From contig JAEETR010000154.1 of assembly GCA_016286595.1 (NCBI GenBank), forward strand, positions 1 through 7,403: a stretch of DNA of 7,403 nucleotides, in the 5' to 3' direction. Positions within the stretch are counted from its first letter, which is position 1; every line of letters begins with the position of its first letter. The notes under the pieces are model-generated. The model saw only the letters and a program-made list of their open reading frames with translations, had not been told where the DNA came from and made no database searches. Below, in pieces: positions 5,787 to 7,403 of this stretch. This DNA is from Oscillospiraceae bacterium. Lineage in GTDB: Bacteria; Bacillota; Clostridia; Oscillospirales; Oscillospiraceae. Both the position numbers and the translations under genes were made by a program.

Positions 5787-5820
5787 TTGACTGGTTATTT
5801 TTTCCGTGCCTTGCTATAAT
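5787..5820 (+). promoter_or_regulatory. Probable extended -10 promoter of prs
   Basis: TGCTATAAT (5812-5820) is a perfect extended -10. The nearest -35-like word, TTGACT (5787-5792), is 22 bp upstream, too far for standard spacing, so the extended -10 probably carries the activity. The leader to ATG 5863 would be about 36 nt. Confidence 0.6.
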
Positions 5821-5862
5821 TGAAGCAGAAATTCAAAAACATTATCAGGGAGGGTTTCTCAT

Positions 5863-6825
5863 ATGATTGCTCACGGCAAGGAAATCAAGATCTTCACCGG
5901 AAACGCCAACCCCAAGCTGGCCGCGGATATCGGCAAGTGCCTCGGCATAGAGCTGGGCAACTGCACCGTTACCCACTTCGCCGACCACGAGGTGAGCGTT
6001 TCTTTTTATGAGACGGTCCGCGGCGCGGACGTGTTTCTGGTGCAGCCCACCTGCTACCCCGCCAACGACAACCTGATGGAGCTTCTCATCATGATCGACG
6101 CCTGCCGCCGCGCCAGCGCCGGCCGCATCACCGCCGTCATGCCCTACTTCGGCTACGCCCGTCAGGACCGCAAGGCCAAGGCCCGCGATCCCATCTCCGC
6201 CAAGCTCGTGGCCAACCTCATCACCGCCGCCGGCGCAGACAGAGTCCTGACCATGGACCTGCACGCCAACCAGATCCAGGGCTTCTTCGACATCCCCGTG
6301 GACAACCTGCTGGGCGGTCATCTCTTCGCGGAGTACTATCTTAGCAAGTACGGCTTCGGCAACGACAATCTTATGGTGGTCTCCCCCGACGCCGGCTCCG
6401 TGGCCCGTTCCCGGAGCTTCGCTCAGCTGCTGGGCGTGAACCTGGCCATTGTGGACAAGCGCCGCGAAAAGGCCAACCAGTCCGAGGTCATGAACATCAT
6501 CGGCGACGTGAAGGGCAAGGACGTTATCCTTCTTGACGACATGGTGGATACCGCCGGCAGCATCTGCGGCGCGGCCAACGCCCTGTACGAGACGGGCGGC
6601 GCCAACGTGGTGTACGCCTGCGCGTCCCACGGCGTTCTGTCCGGCCCTGCCATCGACAGGATCAACGCCAGCTGCATCAAGGAGATGCTGTTCACCGACT
6701 CCATCCCCATGAGAGACGATCAGCCCGCTACCGACAAGATCAAGTATCTGTCCATCGCGCCCCTGTTCGCCGAGGCCATCCACCGCACCTACGACGAGAT
6801 CTCCATCTCCCCTCTCTTCAGATAA
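5863..6825 (+). CDS. prs: Ribose-phosphate pyrophosphokinase (PRPP synthetase)
   Basis: Converts ribose 5-phosphate and ATP to PRPP and AMP in the cytoplasm, feeding purine, pyrimidine, NAD, His and Trp synthesis. The 320-residue length is normal for class I enzymes. In order it shows FADHEVSV (39-46), the ATP-site region PYFGYARQDRK (94-104), catalytic-site DLHANQ (132-137), SPDAGSVARSR (174-184), the flexible-loop region DKRREKAN (198-205), and the PRPP-binding loop DDMVDTAGS (225-233). The usual DGE near residue 41 is DHE here, a minor departure near the nucleotide site. The start ATG has AGGGAGGG (5847-5854) 8 nt upstream. The TAA is followed directly by the pth ATG, so the two genes are probably one transcript. 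Identification is essentially certain. Confidence 0.97.
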   Translation: MIAHGKEIKIFTGNANPKLAADIGKCLGIELGNCTVTHFADHEVSVSFYETVRGADVFLVQPTCYPANDNLMELLIMIDACRRASAGRITAVMPYFGYARQDRKAKARDPISAKLVANLITAAGADRVLTMDLHANQIQGFFDIPVDNLLGGHLFAEYYLSKYGFGNDNLMVVSPDAGSVARSRSFAQLLGVNLAIVDKRREKANQSEVMNIIGDVKGKDVILLDDMVDTAGSICGAANALYETGGANVVYACASHGVLSGPAIDRINASCIKEMLFTDSIPMRDDQPATDKIKYLSIAPLFAEAIHRTYDEISISPLFR

Positions 6826-7403
6826 ATGCTCTTTTTCCAGAAAAAAAGCGCCGTGTCGTGGATCGCCGTGTTCCTGGGCAATCCCGGCATGAAATACGCC
6901 GGCACCCGGCACAACGCCGGCTTCATGGCGGCGGACGCCTTTTCCCGTTCCCGGGGCGTCAGAATAGACAGGGCGAAGTTCCACGCCCTGACAGCCCAGT
7001 GGGACGCGGGCGGGCAGAAGGTGCTGCTTATGAAGCCCCAGACCTTTATGAACCTTTCCGGCACCGCCGTGGCGGAGGCCCAGAAGTTCTATAAGGTGCC
7101 CACCGAGCGCATCCTGGTGGTATCCGACGATATCACTCTCCCGGTGGGAAGGCTGCGGGTGCGCCGCTCCGGCTCCGCCGGAGGTCACAACGGGCTGAAG
7201 GACATCATCGCCAAATGCGGCGGCGAGGGCTTTCCCCGGGTGAAGATAGGCGTGGGCGCTCCTCCGAATCCCGAGTACGAGGTCGTAGACTGGGTCCTGT
7301 CCGCTTTTCACGGCAGGGACGCGGAGATCATGGAGGAGGCGGCGAAGAAGGCCGCCGACGCCGTGGAGGATCTGATAACAAACGGCGTGGACCACGCCAT
7401 GAA
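6826..7403 (+). CDS. pth: Peptidyl-tRNA hydrolase, C-terminus cut by window edge
   Basis: Releases peptides from peptidyl-tRNA dropped off the ribosome, recycling tRNA in the cytoplasm. Conserved residues are all visible: Asn19 in FLGNPG, His29 in TRHNAGF (the catalytic His, E. coli His20), Asn76 in FMNLSG, Asp101 in VVSDDITLP (the E. coli Asp93 region) and Asn122 in GGHNGL. The numbering is 9 ahead of E. coli because of an extended N-terminus (MLFFQKKSAVSW) before the usual first strand. The motif usually read as HDD/HDE is SDD here. The 192 codons present nearly reach the family's usual length of 185-205, so little is missing. The ATG touches the prs stop (TAAATG) and no ribosome binding site precedes it, so translation probably depends on reinitiation after prs. 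Confidence 0.95.
   Translation, partial: MLFFQKKSAVSWIAVFLGNPGMKYAGTRHNAGFMAADAFSRSRGVRIDRAKFHALTAQWDAGGQKVLLMKPQTFMNLSGTAVAEAQKFYKVPTERILVVSDDITLPVGRLRVRRSGSAGGHNGLKDIIAKCGGEGFPRVKIGVGAPPNPEYEVVDWVLSAFHGRDAEIMEEAAKKAADAVEDLITNGVDHAM

Noticed and set aside
5845..7395. A 516-codon open frame on the minus strand across prs and pth
   Set aside because: It lies antisense to two clearly conserved genes. Its low-complexity Gly/Val/His-rich translation is typical of a GC-rich antisense frame, and it resembles no family.

Overview
The window is GC-rich, densely coding chromosomal DNA with strong AGGAGG-type ribosome binding sites and Rho-independent terminators. It fits a high-GC member of the Clostridia, possibly an Oscillospiraceae-type gut or rumen bacterium. 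The reasons are the prs-pth gene order, a DUF975 membrane protein, an M3-family oligoendopeptidase of the non-PepF type and a PadR/DUF1700/DUF4097 cluster. The taxonomic call is inference from gene content. No rRNA, tRNA, insertion sequence, phage gene or CRISPR array was seen.

Layout, left to right. (1) 2-1381 (+): the C-terminal part of a zinc oligoendopeptidase that runs in from the left edge. (2) A bidirectional terminator at about 1396-1427, shared with the convergent operon. (3) 1442-4347 (-): a tightly coupled four-gene operon read right to left. It holds a PadR-type repressor with a GTG start, a 403-aa protein fusing a DUF1700/HAAS-like helical domain to a DUF4097 beta-repeat domain, a 202-aa HAAS-like protein with membrane helices, and a 258-aa membrane-anchored DUF4097 protein. 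Two junctions are ATGA overlaps and the third is a 4-nt gap. A near-consensus promoter, overlapped by an imperfect palindrome, precedes padR. (4) 4481-5212 (-): a DUF975 integral membrane protein with its own promoter and terminator. (5) 5397-5714 (+): a small exported helical protein, divergent from DUF975. (6) 5863-6825 (+): prs, PRPP synthetase, then pth, peptidyl-tRNA hydrolase, starting at the base after the prs stop and cut by the right edge.

Functional reading: prs and pth are housekeeping genes of nucleotide precursor supply and tRNA recycling. The PadR operon is the accessory, least understood part. HAAS and DUF4097 occur there both fused in one apparently soluble protein and split between two membrane proteins, under what looks like an autoregulated promoter. 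By analogy with other PadR-controlled membrane modules and DUF4097 proteins of the LiaX/YvlB kind, an envelope-stress role is plausible. Nothing in the sequence proves it.
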